Positions 51,329 through 61,297 of a stretch of DNA of 64,000 nt are shown one piece after another. The stretch comes from Planctomycetota bacterium. GTDB lineage: Bacteria > Planctomycetota > Planctomycetia > Pirellulales > PNKZ01. The notes under the pieces are model-generated. The model made no database searches. It was given only the letters and a program-made list of their open reading frames with translations, and was not told the DNA's origin. The position numbers were made by a program, and so were the translations under genes. The DNA lies in NCBI GenBank assembly GCA_018242585.1, contig JAFEBQ010000009.1:168113-232112 (forward strand), given 5' to 3'. The number at the start of each line of letters is the position of its first letter. The stretch's first letter is position 1.

Positions 51329-52765
51329 CTCCACCAGCGTCCTCACCATGCACCCCGTGCCGCCGCCGTCGGCCCAGGGTTTCGGCTTGTCAAAGAACGC
51401 CGGCCCGGCGATGTCGAGGTGAACCCAGGGGGTGCCGGCCACGAACTCTTCGAGGAACTTGGCCGCCGCGATCGCTCCGCCCCAGCGGCCGTCGCCGGTG
51501 TTCTTGATGTCGGCGACTTCGCTGCGGATCATGTCGTTGTATTCGGGGAACATCGGCAGTTGCCAGATCGGCTCGCCGACCTTGCGCGCGGCCCCCATCA
51601 CCGTGTCGCACCAGGCCTGATCGTTCGCCATCGCTCCGACCACGTCGGTCCCCAGCGCCACCACGCACGCCCCGGTGAGCGTGGCCAGGTCGACGATCTT
51701 GCTCGGCTTGTAATCGAGCGCTACGTTCAACACGTCGGCCAGGACCAGGCGCCCTTCGGCGTCGGTGTTCAGGACTTCGATCGTCTTGCCGCTGCGCGCG
51801 GTCAGCACGTCCCCCAGTTTCATGGCCGCGCCGCCGGTCATGTTCTCGACCAAGCCGGCCAGCCCCACGACATTCACCGGAAGTTTCAACCGGGCGATGG
51901 CCGTCATGGTGGCCAACACCGCGGCCGCGCCGGCCATATCGCACTTCATCGTGGTCATACCATCGGTCGGCTTGAGCGACAATCCGCCCGAGTCGAACGT
52001 GACTCCTTTGCCCACCAGCGCGATCGGCGCTTCGCCGGCCTTGCCGCCGCGATGCTCCAGGATCACCAGCCGCGGCGGGCGCTCCGACCCCTTGGCCACC
52101 GCCAACAGCGAGCCGCAGCGTTCCTTCTCCAAGCGTGCTTTGTCCCACACTTCGCAGCGTAACCCGACCTCTTTCGCGGCCGTTTCGGCCGCCTTGGCGA
52201 ACGACTCGGGATACATCTCCTGGGCCGGCTCGTTCACCAGTTTACGGGCCAGATTCAGCGTCTCGCCCAATACGTTGCCACGTTCAAGCTGCGTGGCCGT
52301 CGCGCCGCTGAACGTAATCTCGCCGAAGGGGAATCGCTTCTTCTCGATCCGATACAAGTCCTGTCCCTGGCAACCGACCGCGGCACCGGCCACCGAGGCG
52401 GCGGCAAACGGCGCGAACGGACCTTCGTTCAGAAACAACGCCACCTTGCCGCGCTGCTTCTGCGACAAGAATCTTGCCGCGCAAGCCGCGGCGCGATACG
52501 CCACACCGGCGTCGACCTTGGCCGCGTCACCCAAGCCGACGGTCACCACCAGCGGAGCCGCCACACCCGGCACGTCGTACAGCGCGAGCGTCTCGTACAA
52601 CTTGCCGGTCAACTCCTTCCGCTCCTTGAGCCGCGTGAGCAGGCCTTGCGAAGCGTTGTCGACTTGCTGGGCAGCGCCGGTCAGCGTCCCGTCAGAATAA
52701 AACCCGACCGCCAAGGCGTCGCAAGTAGTCTTAGTTACCGATTCAGCGGCGATTGTGATGTTCAT
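51308..52765 (-). CDS. pepA: Leucyl aminopeptidase (cytosol aminopeptidase)
   Basis: A 485-residue M17 peptidase. The metal- and catalysis-related blocks are GKGVTFDSGGLSLKPTDGMTTMKCDMAGAAAV (Lys and Asp ligands) and EVLNTDAEGRLVLADVL (the NTDAEGRLVLADAL signature with Asp and Glu ligands). The N-terminal 170 residues form the macro-domain-like half. It removes N-terminal residues from peptides and needs two metal ions. A hexamer is known for the family. The C-terminus falls in a heptamer array, and the start is preceded by no strong ribosome binding site. Confidence 0.95.
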   Translation of the reverse strand: MNITIAAESVTKTTCDALAVGFYSDGTLTGAAQQVDNASQGLLTRLKERKELTGKLYETLALYDVPGVAAPLVVTVGLGDAAKVDAGVAYRAAACAARFLSQKQRGKVALFLNEGPFAPFAAASVAGAAVGCQGQDLYRIEKKRFPFGEITFSGATATQLERGNVLGETLNLARKLVNEPAQEMYPESFAKAAETAAKEVGLRCEVWDKARLEKERCGSLLAVAKGSERPPRLVILEHRGGKAGEAPIALVGKGVTFDSGGLSLKPTDGMTTMKCDMAGAAAVLATMTAIARLKLPVNVVGLAGLVENMTGGAAMKLGDVLTARSGKTIEVLNTDAEGRLVLADVLNVALDYKPSKIVDLATLTGACVVALGTDVVGAMANDQAWCDTVMGAARKVGEPIWQLPMFPEYNDMIRSEVADIKNTGDGRWGGAIAAAKFLEEFVAGTPWVHLDIAGPAFFDKPKPWADGGGTGCMVRTLVELLAASD

Positions 52766-52864
52766 GTTGGTTGTAATCGTTCGCGTATTAATAATGCGTT
52801 CGTGTAAAGAACGAGGGACTCTCGCGGCTCAATCGTTTACGTCGTGGCGGTTGGCGTCAGGGCT

Positions 52865-55357
52865 CTAACGCGCTTCGCCAGTGGACGTATAATATAACAC
52901 CAGCCAGTTATGCGTTGGCCACGAGTAGGGAAGCCGGACCTGACTTGCCAATGGTTGCGTCGTCAGCCACCACCGCCATGACAGGCCGTGATAACTGCCC
53001 ACAAAGGTCTCGCGCAGTTCTGGTTGCCCGATTGGCAGGCGGAACATCAATTCATTCGGCGGCGAGGCATTTGGCTCAATGGACTTACTGCCGTTTTCCG
53101 CCGCGATCAGGCCGACAATTCGAGCGTCGGGCGACGGTAGCTGGTGCGCCAGTTCGCCACCCCGCTGAAAGAACCCCCGCAGTGGCAGCCTGATTCCATC
53201 GCTTAGTCGGTACGATTCATCGTACGCGACCTGCAACTGCACTTCCTTGTGCGCACGCTTGGCACGATTGACCACGGCAAACGAGATTCCCTGCACATAG
53301 GGCATGGCCAACCGATTGAACAACCCGTCTTTGTTCAGCACGACAAGATTCTGATAGTTCTTCCCCTGATCGAGTCCCGGGAAGAAATACCGCACCGGCG
53401 CGGCGATCGTCGGCGCGCTTTCCCCGTCGGCCGTGATTTCCAGCCATAGGTCTTCGGCTTGGAGCGTCTTGGTGGGCACGCGCAAACGAAACCAATGCAC
53501 GACGCCTGTGCCGTCGAGTTCCACCAGCTTGATGCGCGCGCCGGGCTCGATGGTCAGTTGTTCGCTTTCCGCCTTGCGCAGTCGGTCGTGTTGTCGAATG
53601 CCGCCATGACCATGCTGCTCCCAACGATAGGACAGGGCCGGCAGCAATTGCCGCGTCAACTCGGGTTCGGCGGCGGCAACGGTCTCGAGCTTGGTTGGTT
53701 CGTCGATCGCCACGACTTCGATGTCATGCTCGGGCACTCGTTCGGCTTCCATGGTGACGACGAGCTGATGCGCGAACGGGAAATAAACGAGCGGGCCATT
53801 GAGATCCTCACGAATCGTCGGTACATGCTTCAGCAATTCGTTCGCCACGCAATCAATCGTCGGCTGCTTGACGCCATCGACGTACATGCGCAGACGGGCC
53901 GAACTGTGCTGCAAGCCACTGATCGACAGCAGCGCCCCCCGCCCTTCAAACACCCCCATCAGCCGGCCGTTATCGAGCTTGGGATAAGTCTCGAATGGAT
54001 CAATGCTCTTCGGCTGCATTGGTCGTAACACGTCACGGCGCGAGAGCGCCTCGGTGTTCATCAGTTGATTCACCAGCGTTTGCGCGCCGGTCATGCGCCG
54101 TGGTTGATACCACTGGTCCAAACCTGGCGACGACGCTCCTTCCAAGACGTAGATGTTGCGAAACTCGGTTCGGGCGCCGTGGTCTTGCAGGCCGATCCAA
54201 CCATTCAGGAACCGATGCTTCAACTCGGGGGACCAGAACGTGTTGACCTGCTGGACCAACTCGCCGTTCATCCAGGCCGAGATCATGTACCCCTCGGCTT
54301 TGACCACGACCCGGTTCCACTCCTCGGATCGGTCATTGCGTCGCAGCGGCGGCACGTTGCCATAAATGCTCATCGTCGAATGCCGCGTGATCGGCATTTC
54401 GGCGGGCTCGTCCATCAACTGTAATTCCATCCCCTCGGTGCTGGGCCAGGCGGCCCGCGGCGTGCGAATGCCGACGCCCGAGTTACCCCCTTTGGCCATC
54501 TTGTATTCGAACGACAGGGTAAAGTTGCCGTATTCCTTCTCGGTTCGCAGATAGTCTCCTTTGTCGTTGATGCAGACGATCTTGCCGTCGATCACTGGCC
54601 ACGAACCAATGTTCCCCGGCGTCCACCATCCCGTCAGGTCGCGACCGTTGAATAGCGGCTTCCCGCGAGGTTCGGTGACACTCAACTCGGTGATCTGGAC
54701 TGCCTTGCCGGTACTCGCGAACCGGAACGCGACACGTTCCGTAGGATCCCATTCGCCGGTGGCCGAGCCGCTTCCCCTCAATTCAGCCCATTCGATTCGC
54801 TTGCCCTGCCGCTTGCCCTGGATGGTGCGAGTGCCGTCTACCTCCTCCCCCTCGACCCCGGAGTAAATCACTTCACCATCGCTCGCTCCGACGAAGCTCA
54901 ACTCAAGCGGCGCACCACGCCAGCTCAGTGTGAATTCAAACTCGCCGAACGTCCAAGCACTGGTGATCGGCGAACACCCCTTCTCGCAGTGCAGAACGCC
55001 GTTCTTCACGCTCCAGCCGCGCGGCGCCTCGGGTCCGGCGTCCCAACCGGCCAGAGAGTCGCGGGCAATCAGACTGACACCGGGCGATTCGTCCTCGGCC
55101 CGGACGACACCGCACAACCCTGCCACAAGCACCCAAATTGCTGCGCAAGCAGCAACACCTCTCCCTCTCAGGGAGAAGTCGCGAGCGCAGCGAGCGGGTG
55201 AGGGTAAACACGTTGCCAGCCTGAAGACATCGTGACAGGAGTGGACGAGCCGTCCCCAGGGCCGTTTGGCGTGCGACGTCTTTACCCTCCCCCCTGCCCC
55301 TCCCTGGAAGGGAGGGGTGTTTGCCGGTTGGCTTGCGACGTTTGGATTCGTAGACAT
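52865..55357 (-). CDS. Secreted DUF1080 protein with a long C-terminal extension; start uncertain
   Basis: The open frame is 830 residues. The signal peptide (AACAAIWVLVAGLCGVVRA) lies at about residues 69-90, which indicates that the true start lies close before it, possibly a non-ATG codon near 55165. The first 68 residues are largely translated repeat elements (55155-55205 and 55273-55322). The mature protein has a beta-rich part, then DUF1080 (PLFNGRDLTGWWTPGN, YGNFTLSFEYKMAKGGNSGVGIRTP, EWNRVVVKAEGYMISAWMNGELVQQ), and a C-terminal 400 residues with a DUF2961-like tendency (ISFAVVNRAKRAHKEVQLQVAYDE). DUF1080 belongs to the concanavalin-like glycan hydrolase fold. It is 36 bases downstream of ggt. 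Confidence 0.8.
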   Translation of the reverse strand: MSTNPNVASQPANTPPFQGGAGGRVKTSHAKRPWGRLVHSCHDVFRLATCLPSPARCARDFSLRGRGVAACAAIWVLVAGLCGVVRAEDESPGVSLIARDSLAGWDAGPEAPRGWSVKNGVLHCEKGCSPITSAWTFGEFEFTLSWRGAPLELSFVGASDGEVIYSGVEGEEVDGTRTIQGKRQGKRIEWAELRGSGSATGEWDPTERVAFRFASTGKAVQITELSVTEPRGKPLFNGRDLTGWWTPGNIGSWPVIDGKIVCINDKGDYLRTEKEYGNFTLSFEYKMAKGGNSGVGIRTPRAAWPSTEGMELQLMDEPAEMPITRHSTMSIYGNVPPLRRNDRSEEWNRVVVKAEGYMISAWMNGELVQQVNTFWSPELKHRFLNGWIGLQDHGARTEFRNIYVLEGASSPGLDQWYQPRRMTGAQTLVNQLMNTEALSRRDVLRPMQPKSIDPFETYPKLDNGRLMGVFEGRGALLSISGLQHSSARLRMYVDGVKQPTIDCVANELLKHVPTIREDLNGPLVYFPFAHQLVVTMEAERVPEHDIEVVAIDEPTKLETVAAAEPELTRQLLPALSYRWEQHGHGGIRQHDRLRKAESEQLTIEPGARIKLVELDGTGVVHWFRLRVPTKTLQAEDLWLEITADGESAPTIAAPVRYFFPGLDQGKNYQNLVVLNKDGLFNRLAMPYVQGISFAVVNRAKRAHKEVQLQVAYDESYRLSDGIRLPLRGFFQRGGELAHQLPSPDARIVGLIAAENGSKSIEPNASPPNELMFRLPIGQPELRETFVGSYHGLSWRWWLTTQPLASQVRLPYSWPTHNWLVLYYTSTGEAR
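55155..55205 (-). repeat. Palindromic repeat at the DUF1080 gene 5' end
   Basis: On the minus strand it reads ACCCTCACCCGCTCGCTGCG, CTTCTCCCTGAGAGGGAGAGG. It is a variant of the half-element in valS. The protein frame runs through it without a stop (PSPARCARDFSLRGRG). Confidence 0.8.
55273..55322 (-). repeat. Palindromic repeat, CCCCTCCCT type, in the DUF1080 open frame
   Basis: On the minus strand: AACACCCCTCCCTTCCAGGG, GGGGGAGGGTAAAGACGTCGC. It has the same wording as the first half of the 114-bp repeats at 34026 and 37901. The open frame passes through it (TPPFQGGAGGRVKTSH). Confidence 0.85.
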
Positions 55358-55393
55358 GGCGGTAACATTGATCTAAAGCAAAAGGAGAAGAGC

Positions 55394-57064
55394 CTACCAA
55401 GCTGCGGCGTGACGCCCCGCCGACGGATCGCCGGCGGCGCGAATCGTGCCGTCACGCGGATCGATGGCAATCATCACGGGCGACGCCGATGGCCCGCGCT
55501 GTTGTTTGACGCGATGCCCCAATCGTTTCAACTCGGCGATCGTCTTTTCGTCCACGGTGTCATAAGCCGTCAAACTTCCCAGCTTGGCCGGCGTCTGACC
55601 GAACGAGCCCAGGTGATGATCCGTGGCAAACCGCTCGGCGGTCACCGCCTGGGCCGGCAACATACCGAAGTCAACCGCGTTCAACAGCACCTGCAAGCCG
55701 GTCTGATCCTGACGATCGCCGCCGGCCACGCTGATGGCCAGCGTCGGCTTGTTGTCCTTTAGCACAATCGTCGGCGTCAGGGTGATCCGCGGCCGCTTGC
55801 CCGGCTCGATGCAGTTGGGGTGATCTTTCCAGATGTTGAAACTTTGCAACCGCGTGCCCAGCCAGATGCCGGTCTTGCCGGCCAGCACGCCGCTCCAACC
55901 GCTGGGCGTCGCCGCGACCATGTTCCCCGCCGCGTCGGCCGTCACGCAGGTAGTTGTGTCACGATTCGGCCCCCCCAGGCCGACGCGCTTGTTTGCCTCG
56001 TCGAGCAAGGGGCGTCCCTGGCGTGGATCGCCGGGGCGCTGTTCGAGCGAGGCTTTTTGCGGATCGATCAACGCGCGGCGGGCCTCGGCATAGCTGGGAG
56101 CCAGCAACTGTTCGAGCGGCACGTCGGCATACAACGGGTCAGCGTAGTAAATGTCCCGATCGGCCAGCGCCAGCTTCATCGCCTCGAAGGTCAGGTGGAC
56201 CGTTTGGGCCTGGTTGTGTCCCAGCGGCGACAGCTCGAAACCTGACAGCAATTGCAATGTTTGCAGCGCCATCGGCCCCTGGGACCAGACGCCGCACTTG
56301 TAAACCTGATACCCGCGGTACTCGACGCTGACCGGTTCTTCGACGCGTGTCACGTGCCGCGCCAGATCGTGATAGCGAATCAACCCGCCGTTGGCTTCGC
56401 ACCAGGCCGACAGTTCCCGCGCGAGCGGGCCGCGATAAAAAAAATCGTCGACCAGTCGCAAGCCGCGCCGCCGGTCGCCGGCGCCCGACTCTTCGGCCTC
56501 GATCAACCGGCGCAAGGTGGCGGCCAGGTCGGCATGCCACGGCTCGGCGTGTCGATCCAAGATCGCTAGCGCCGGCGCGGCCACGTCGGCAAACCGCAAC
56601 GTGCCAAACCGGTCGAGCACCGTGACGCACGCCCCCAGCACGGCCGGCACCGCCGCCGGCTCGAGCCCCGACAGGGGAATCCCTCCGCGCGCGGAAAAGT
56701 GCTCGCGAGTTGCCAACCGCGGCGCGGCCCCTTGGCCGCAGACCACTTCGACGACGCCGCGCTTGGCATCGTAGAGGACGAACGGCACCTCGCCGCCAAA
56801 GCAGAACTGATCGCTGTCGGTCACGCTCAGGGCCAGCACCGTGGCGACGGCCGCGTCGGCCGCGTTGCCTCGCGCTTGCAGAATCTGCATCCCCGCCGCG
56901 ACTGCCTCGGCGCCGCCGGCGGCAACCGCCCCTTGCTTCCCTTCGGCTCGCCAGTCCCCCGCCGAACGCGCCTTTGCGTCGGCCGGTTGAGCCAAGACCA
57001 GAGTCGGCAACATGCCCAGCAGGCTAGCGCAAATCAAATGGGCAGCCCAAGGCGAGATGTTCAT
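55394..57064 (-). CDS. ggt: Gamma-glutamyltransferase
   Basis: A 556-residue protein with a signal peptide ([19 protein letters not shown]). Blocks are [54 protein letters not shown], the maturation site [22 protein letters not shown] with probable nucleophile Thr370 (family pattern TTH; here TTT), and the late [12 protein letters not shown]. It is processed autocatalytically into two subunits and cleaves gamma-glutamyl bonds such as those of glutathione. The His of TTH is replaced, which could alter the acceptor site. It lies 36 bases before the DUF1080 gene on the same strand. Confidence 0.88.
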   Translation of the reverse strand: MNISPWAAHLICASLLGMLPTLVLAQPADAKARSAGDWRAEGKQGAVAAGGAEAVAAGMQILQARGNAADAAVATVLALSVTDSDQFCFGGEVPFVLYDAKRGVVEVVCGQGAAPRLATREHFSARGGIPLSGLEPAAVPAVLGACVTVLDRFGTLRFADVAAPALAILDRHAEPWHADLAATLRRLIEAEESGAGDRRRGLRLVDDFFYRGPLARELSAWCEANGGLIRYHDLARHVTRVEEPVSVEYRGYQVYKCGVWSQGPMALQTLQLLSGFELSPLGHNQAQTVHLTFEAMKLALADRDIYYADPLYADVPLEQLLAPSYAEARRALIDPQKASLEQRPGDPRQGRPLLDEANKRVGLGGPNRDTTTCVTADAAGNMVAATPSGWSGVLAGKTGIWLGTRLQSFNIWKDHPNCIEPGKRPRITLTPTIVLKDNKPTLAISVAGGDRQDQTGLQVLLNAVDFGMLPAQAVTAERFATDHHLGSFGQTPAKLGSLTAYDTVDEKTIAELKRLGHRVKQQRGPSASPVMIAIDPRDGTIRAAGDPSAGRHAAAW

Positions 57065-57293
57065 GTGGGGAACCTGCGACGAAGGTAGGAGGCGAACTCG
57101 ACCAGTTTACTGCCGGTCCACGCCCCGCAATACGCGCGGTGGCCGCGAAATCGGCGAGCGGCATGACAATTTCTCCCCCGGCCACTTGTCCACCGACCCG
57201 GCAAAAGGGAATATAAACCGTCCCGCCGGGCCCCACGGGGCGCGAATGTTCACCGGCGGCGAAACTTTTGACGGCTCACGACGCGACAACCAT

Positions 57294-58478
57294 ATGAAAA
57301 TTCACGAGTTCCAGGCCAAGGGCATTTTGCGACAAGCCGGCGTGCCGGTCCCAGCGGGCGAAGTGGCCCGTTCGGGCGAAGAAGCGGCCGCCGCGTTTAC
57401 CAAGCTGGGGGGCGCGCTGGCCGTTGTGAAGGCCCAGATCCATGCCGGCGGCCGCGGCAAGGGAACCATCAAGACCAATCAGGCCCAGCGCGGCGTGCAA
57501 CTGGTCCGCAGCCCTGACGAGGCCAAGCAAGTCGCCGCCAACCTGATCGGCAACGAGCTGGTCACCATTCAAACCGGCGCTGCCGGTCAACAGGTGAGCC
57601 AGGTACTGGTCGAAGCCGGCTGTAAGATCGCTCGCGAGTTGTACCTGGGCATTGTCGTCGACCGGGGCAGCAAAGCGCCGGTCCTGATGGTGTCGAACCA
57701 GGGTGGCATGGACATCGAAGAAGTCGCCGCCCACACGCCCGAGTTGATCTTCAAAGAAGCGTTCGACCCCGAGGCGGGCCTGCGACCCTATCAGGCTCGC
57801 AAGCTGGCCGTGTTGCTAGGACTGCGCGGCGCGAGCCTGGGTCATGCCGAGAAGTTCATGCGCGGCTTGTGCCAGGTCTTCTTGAAGCAGGATTGCAGTC
57901 TGCTGGAAATCAATCCGCTGGTCGTCACCGACAACGGCGAGCTGATCGCGCTCGACGCCAAGATGACGTTCGACGACAACGCCCTGTATCGCCACAAAGA
58001 CCTGTTGGAACTACGCGACTTGGCCGAAGAAAACCCCGACGAAGTCCGGGCGGCCGCCGCGGGGCTCAGCTTTGTGAAGCTCGATGGCAACATCGGTTGT
58101 CTGGTCAACGGCGCTGGTTTGGCCATGAGCACGATGGACCTGATCAAGCTGCACGGCGGCTCGCCGGCCAACTTCTTGGACGTCGGCGGCGGCGCCAACG
58201 TCGAGCAAGTGACCGAAGCGTTCCGCATCCTGCTGTCAGACAAGCTGGTGAAGGCCGTGCTGGTGAATATCTTCGGCGGCATCATGCGCTGCACGACGAT
58301 CGCCACGGCCGTGGTCGAGGCGTACAAGACCGTGGGCTTCAACGTGCCGCTGGTCGTACGTCTGGAAGGGACCGAAGTCGAAGAAGGTCGCAAGATCCTG
58401 GCCGGTAGCGGCGTGAACATCATTGCCGCCACCGACTTGACCGACGCTGCCAAAAAGGTCGTGGCCGCCGCTAAGTAA
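57294..58478 (+). CDS. sucC: Succinate-CoA ligase, beta subunit
   Basis: A 394-residue protein from 57294 ([20 protein letters not shown]). The ATP-grasp part includes [19 protein letters not shown]-like [67 protein letters not shown] and [14 protein letters not shown]. It joins succinyl-CoA cleavage to ADP or GDP phosphorylation in the TCA cycle. The frame is open further upstream, but the family N-terminus starts here. sucD follows 55 bases later. Confidence 0.97.
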   Translation: MKIHEFQAKGILRQAGVPVPAGEVARSGEEAAAAFTKLGGALAVVKAQIHAGGRGKGTIKTNQAQRGVQLVRSPDEAKQVAANLIGNELVTIQTGAAGQQVSQVLVEAGCKIARELYLGIVVDRGSKAPVLMVSNQGGMDIEEVAAHTPELIFKEAFDPEAGLRPYQARKLAVLLGLRGASLGHAEKFMRGLCQVFLKQDCSLLEINPLVVTDNGELIALDAKMTFDDNALYRHKDLLELRDLAEENPDEVRAAAAGLSFVKLDGNIGCLVNGAGLAMSTMDLIKLHGGSPANFLDVGGGANVEQVTEAFRILLSDKLVKAVLVNIFGGIMRCTTIATAVVEAYKTVGFNVPLVVRLEGTEVEEGRKILAGSGVNIIAATDLTDAAKKVVAAAK

Positions 58479-58533
58479 CGCCCACTGAACCCGAACACAT
58501 CATTCCACAATTAGCCTGCCGAGCGCGTAACCG

Positions 58534-59415
58534 ATGAGCATTCTGATCAACAAAGACACCCGCGTCATTTGCCAAGGCATCACGGGCAAAGTGGGCCAGT
58601 TCCACACCAAGGGCTGTTTGGCCTACGGCACCAAGATGGTTGGCGGCGTCACGCCGGGCAAAGGTGGCGAGAAGGTCGAAGGCCTGCCGGTCTTTGACAC
58701 CGTCGTGGAAGCGGTCAAGGAGACCGGCGCGAACGCCACGATGATCTTCGTGCCGCCGGCCTTCACGGCCGATGCCATCCTGGAAGCGGTCGATGCCGGC
58801 ATTGGCGTGATCATTGCCATCACCGAAGGCGTCCCGGTCATCGACATGGCCAAGGTCTATCCGATCGTCAAGCGGAGCAAGTCGGTGCTGATTGGCCCGA
58901 ACTGCCCCGGCGTGATCACGCCGGACGAATGCAAGATCGGCATCATGCCGGGCTATATCCACAAAAAGGGCCCGATCGGCGTGATGAGCCGCTCGGGCAC
59001 GCTGACCTATGAAGCGGTCTGGCAGTTGTCGAACCTGGGTCTGGGTCAGAGCACGTGCGTCGGCATTGGCGGCGACCCGATCGTCGGCACGTCGCAGATC
59101 GACCTGTTCAAGCTGTACCAGGCCGACCCCGCCACGGAAGCGATCTTGATGATCGGTGAAATCGGCGGCACGGCCGAAGAAGAAGCGGCCGCGTTCGTCA
59201 AAGAACACGTCACCAAGCCGGTGGCGGCGTTCATCGCCGGGCGCGCGGCCCCTCCGGGCAAGCGGATGGGTCATGCCGGCGCGATCATCTCGGGTGGCAA
59301 AGGAACCGCCGCCGAAAAGGTGGCGGCCCTGGAAGCGGCTGGCATCTCGGTGGCCGAAAGCCCGGCCGACATGGGGGCCGCGATCCAGCGCGCCCTCAAG
59401 CGCAAGGGGAAGTAG
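58534..59415 (+). CDS. sucD: Succinate-CoA ligase, alpha subunit
   Basis: A 293-residue protein: [45 protein letters not shown] (CoA-binding Rossmann), [74 protein letters not shown] and [25 protein letters not shown], whose His is phosphorylated in the reaction. Full length. Partner of sucC. The 235 bases before the next gene show no clear terminator. Confidence 0.97.
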   Translation: MSILINKDTRVICQGITGKVGQFHTKGCLAYGTKMVGGVTPGKGGEKVEGLPVFDTVVEAVKETGANATMIFVPPAFTADAILEAVDAGIGVIIAITEGVPVIDMAKVYPIVKRSKSVLIGPNCPGVITPDECKIGIMPGYIHKKGPIGVMSRSGTLTYEAVWQLSNLGLGQSTCVGIGGDPIVGTSQIDLFKLYQADPATEAILMIGEIGGTAEEEAAAFVKEHVTKPVAAFIAGRAAPPGKRMGHAGAIISGGKGTAAEKVAALEAAGISVAESPADMGAAIQRALKRKGK

Positions 59416-59650
59416 GACGTCGCGTTCGTTCGTGACGCACCCTCGAAAGAGCGGGAGCTAGGGACGGTCGCCGCATTGAACGAGTGCGGTTCCCAAGGAA
59501 GCAGGGGATCATGAAGTCCGAGTCACCCAGCACTTGACGGACAACATTGAAAAGGCAGAAAATGGCATGCTGCTGAGCGATTGCGCTAGAATGACACGAG
59601 TTCGGCGTCGGTCACTCAAGGAAGCCTAATCTCCGAGGCAAGGATGGCCC

Positions 59651-61297
59651 ATGAGTACAGTCCAGTCGAGTGAAAAGAAGCTGCGGGGTGGATACTACAC
59701 ACCGGCAGCCGTTGCCAAGTGGCTGGCTAAATGGGCGATCCGTTCGAGCAGCGATCGAGTTCTCGAGCCGAGTTGTGGGGATGGCGTATTCCTCGAATGC
59801 GCGTCGTCTGCATTAGATTCGTTACGAAAGCGCGGCTCGAAACTTCAGCGTCAGATCGTTGGTATTGAACTTATCCCTGACGAAGCAAGCGCGGCCAAGC
59901 AACGTGCTGTTGCGACATCTGAGGTCATCTCGGGAGATTTCTTTGCTTGGCTCGAGCAACACGGAAGCGGCGAACGATTCGATGCGGTGATTGGAAACCC
60001 TCCGTTCATCCGCTACCAGAACTTCCCTGAACCAGCTCGAACCCTAGCAATGGACTTCATGCAGTCGCAGGGGTTGCGTCCAAATCGCCTGACGAACATT
60101 TGGGTTCCATTTGTAGTCGCGGGCATTTCGTTGCTTAAGGAGGACGGTCGGCTCGCAATGGTTGTTCCGGCAGAACTTTTACAGGTTACTTATGCGGGTC
60201 AGTTGCGTCAGTACTTGTCGGATTCGTTTAAGCGCATCACAATTTACGCTTGTAATGAGATGTTTTTTCCGAACGCCGAGCAGGAAGTAGTTTTGCTTCT
60301 CGCGGAAGGAAAGCTCGGTAATGCTGACCCTAGAAATAAATGTGACATTTCGCTCGTAGAAACGGCTTCGGTTGCGCAGCTATTGCGACGGAACGCTCGC
60401 TCGCAGACGAGGAAGGCCCGCCCAAAATTTTTGCAACACGAGAGCGAAAAGTGGCTGAAATACTTTCTCGATGCCGAAGAGATTGATTTCATGCGGGCGC
60501 TACGCGAGCATACTGCAATTGGCCCACTTAGCGCGCATTGCACTGTGGACGTTGGAGTTGTCACTGGAAAAAACGATTTCTTTGTACTCGATCAACAACA
60601 GCTTACCGAGTACGAAGCGCATGATTATGTCGTTCCACTCGTAGGGCGATCCGCACAACTGGCTGGGACGCTCCTCAAGCCTGGTGAATTTCGTCGCATG
60701 GCAGACGACGGTAAACGTGTTTGGCTTTTACATCTTACCGGTCACGCACCTGCGGGATTCACTCGCGGGCTTCGTCAGTGGATTGCTGCGGGAGAGGCCG
60801 ATGGGGTACACCGTGGCTACAAATGTAGCATTCGGACTCCCTGGTATCAGGTGCCGTCTGTGTGGGAGCCAGATTGTTTCATCTTTCGACAGATTTATGA
60901 TTTTCCGCGAGTCGTCGTGAACAAGGCAAAGGCCACCTCGACTGATACCATCCATCGCGTTCGATGCGCCTCCAATCCTGAGCGGATTGCATCAAACATT
61001 TACACTCACCTAACAGCAGCTTCAGCGGAAATCGAAGGACGAAGTTATGGTGGAGGAGTACTTGAGCTTGAGCCAACAGAGGCGGAAAGAGTGCTTGTTC
61101 CTCGCACCTTGAACGGCGCGATGCCAATTGCCGAGGCAGACCAACTTGTTCGCGCTGGCAGGCTTGATCAGGTGCTCGAGCACAACGACAACGTCGTGCT
61201 TCGCGAATCACTTGGTCTCAGTAAGGGCGAATGCGCGATGTTGAAGCGCATCTGGGTCAAGATGCGAGACCGCCGCAAGTCTCGTCGACGCGCTTAG
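59651..61297 (+). CDS. Adenine-specific DNA methyltransferase, Eco57I/TaqI-like
   Basis: A 548-residue protein. The N-terminal RGGYYTPAAVAKWLAKWAI (residues 12-30) is followed by motif I VLEPSCGDGVF (37-47), motif II GIELIPDEA, and catalytic motif IV GNPPF (N116-P117-P118-F119), typical of N6-adenine gamma-class enzymes. A long C-terminal part (about 250-540) should hold the target-recognition domain. It methylates adenine in a defined site. It is convergent with, and overlaps by four bases, a gene with PD-(D/E)XK-like features, so the pair is probably a restriction-modification system. GC content is visibly lower than the surrounding genes. TAGAAT at 59587 may be a -10. Confidence 0.88.
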   Translation: MSTVQSSEKKLRGGYYTPAAVAKWLAKWAIRSSSDRVLEPSCGDGVFLECASSALDSLRKRGSKLQRQIVGIELIPDEASAAKQRAVATSEVISGDFFAWLEQHGSGERFDAVIGNPPFIRYQNFPEPARTLAMDFMQSQGLRPNRLTNIWVPFVVAGISLLKEDGRLAMVVPAELLQVTYAGQLRQYLSDSFKRITIYACNEMFFPNAEQEVVLLLAEGKLGNADPRNKCDISLVETASVAQLLRRNARSQTRKARPKFLQHESEKWLKYFLDAEEIDFMRALREHTAIGPLSAHCTVDVGVVTGKNDFFVLDQQQLTEYEAHDYVVPLVGRSAQLAGTLLKPGEFRRMADDGKRVWLLHLTGHAPAGFTRGLRQWIAAGEADGVHRGYKCSIRTPWYQVPSVWEPDCFIFRQIYDFPRVVVNKAKATSTDTIHRVRCASNPERIASNIYTHLTAASAEIEGRSYGGGVLELEPTEAERVLVPRTLNGAMPIAEADQLVRAGRLDQVLEHNDNVVLRESLGLSKGECAMLKRIWVKMRDRRKSRRRA

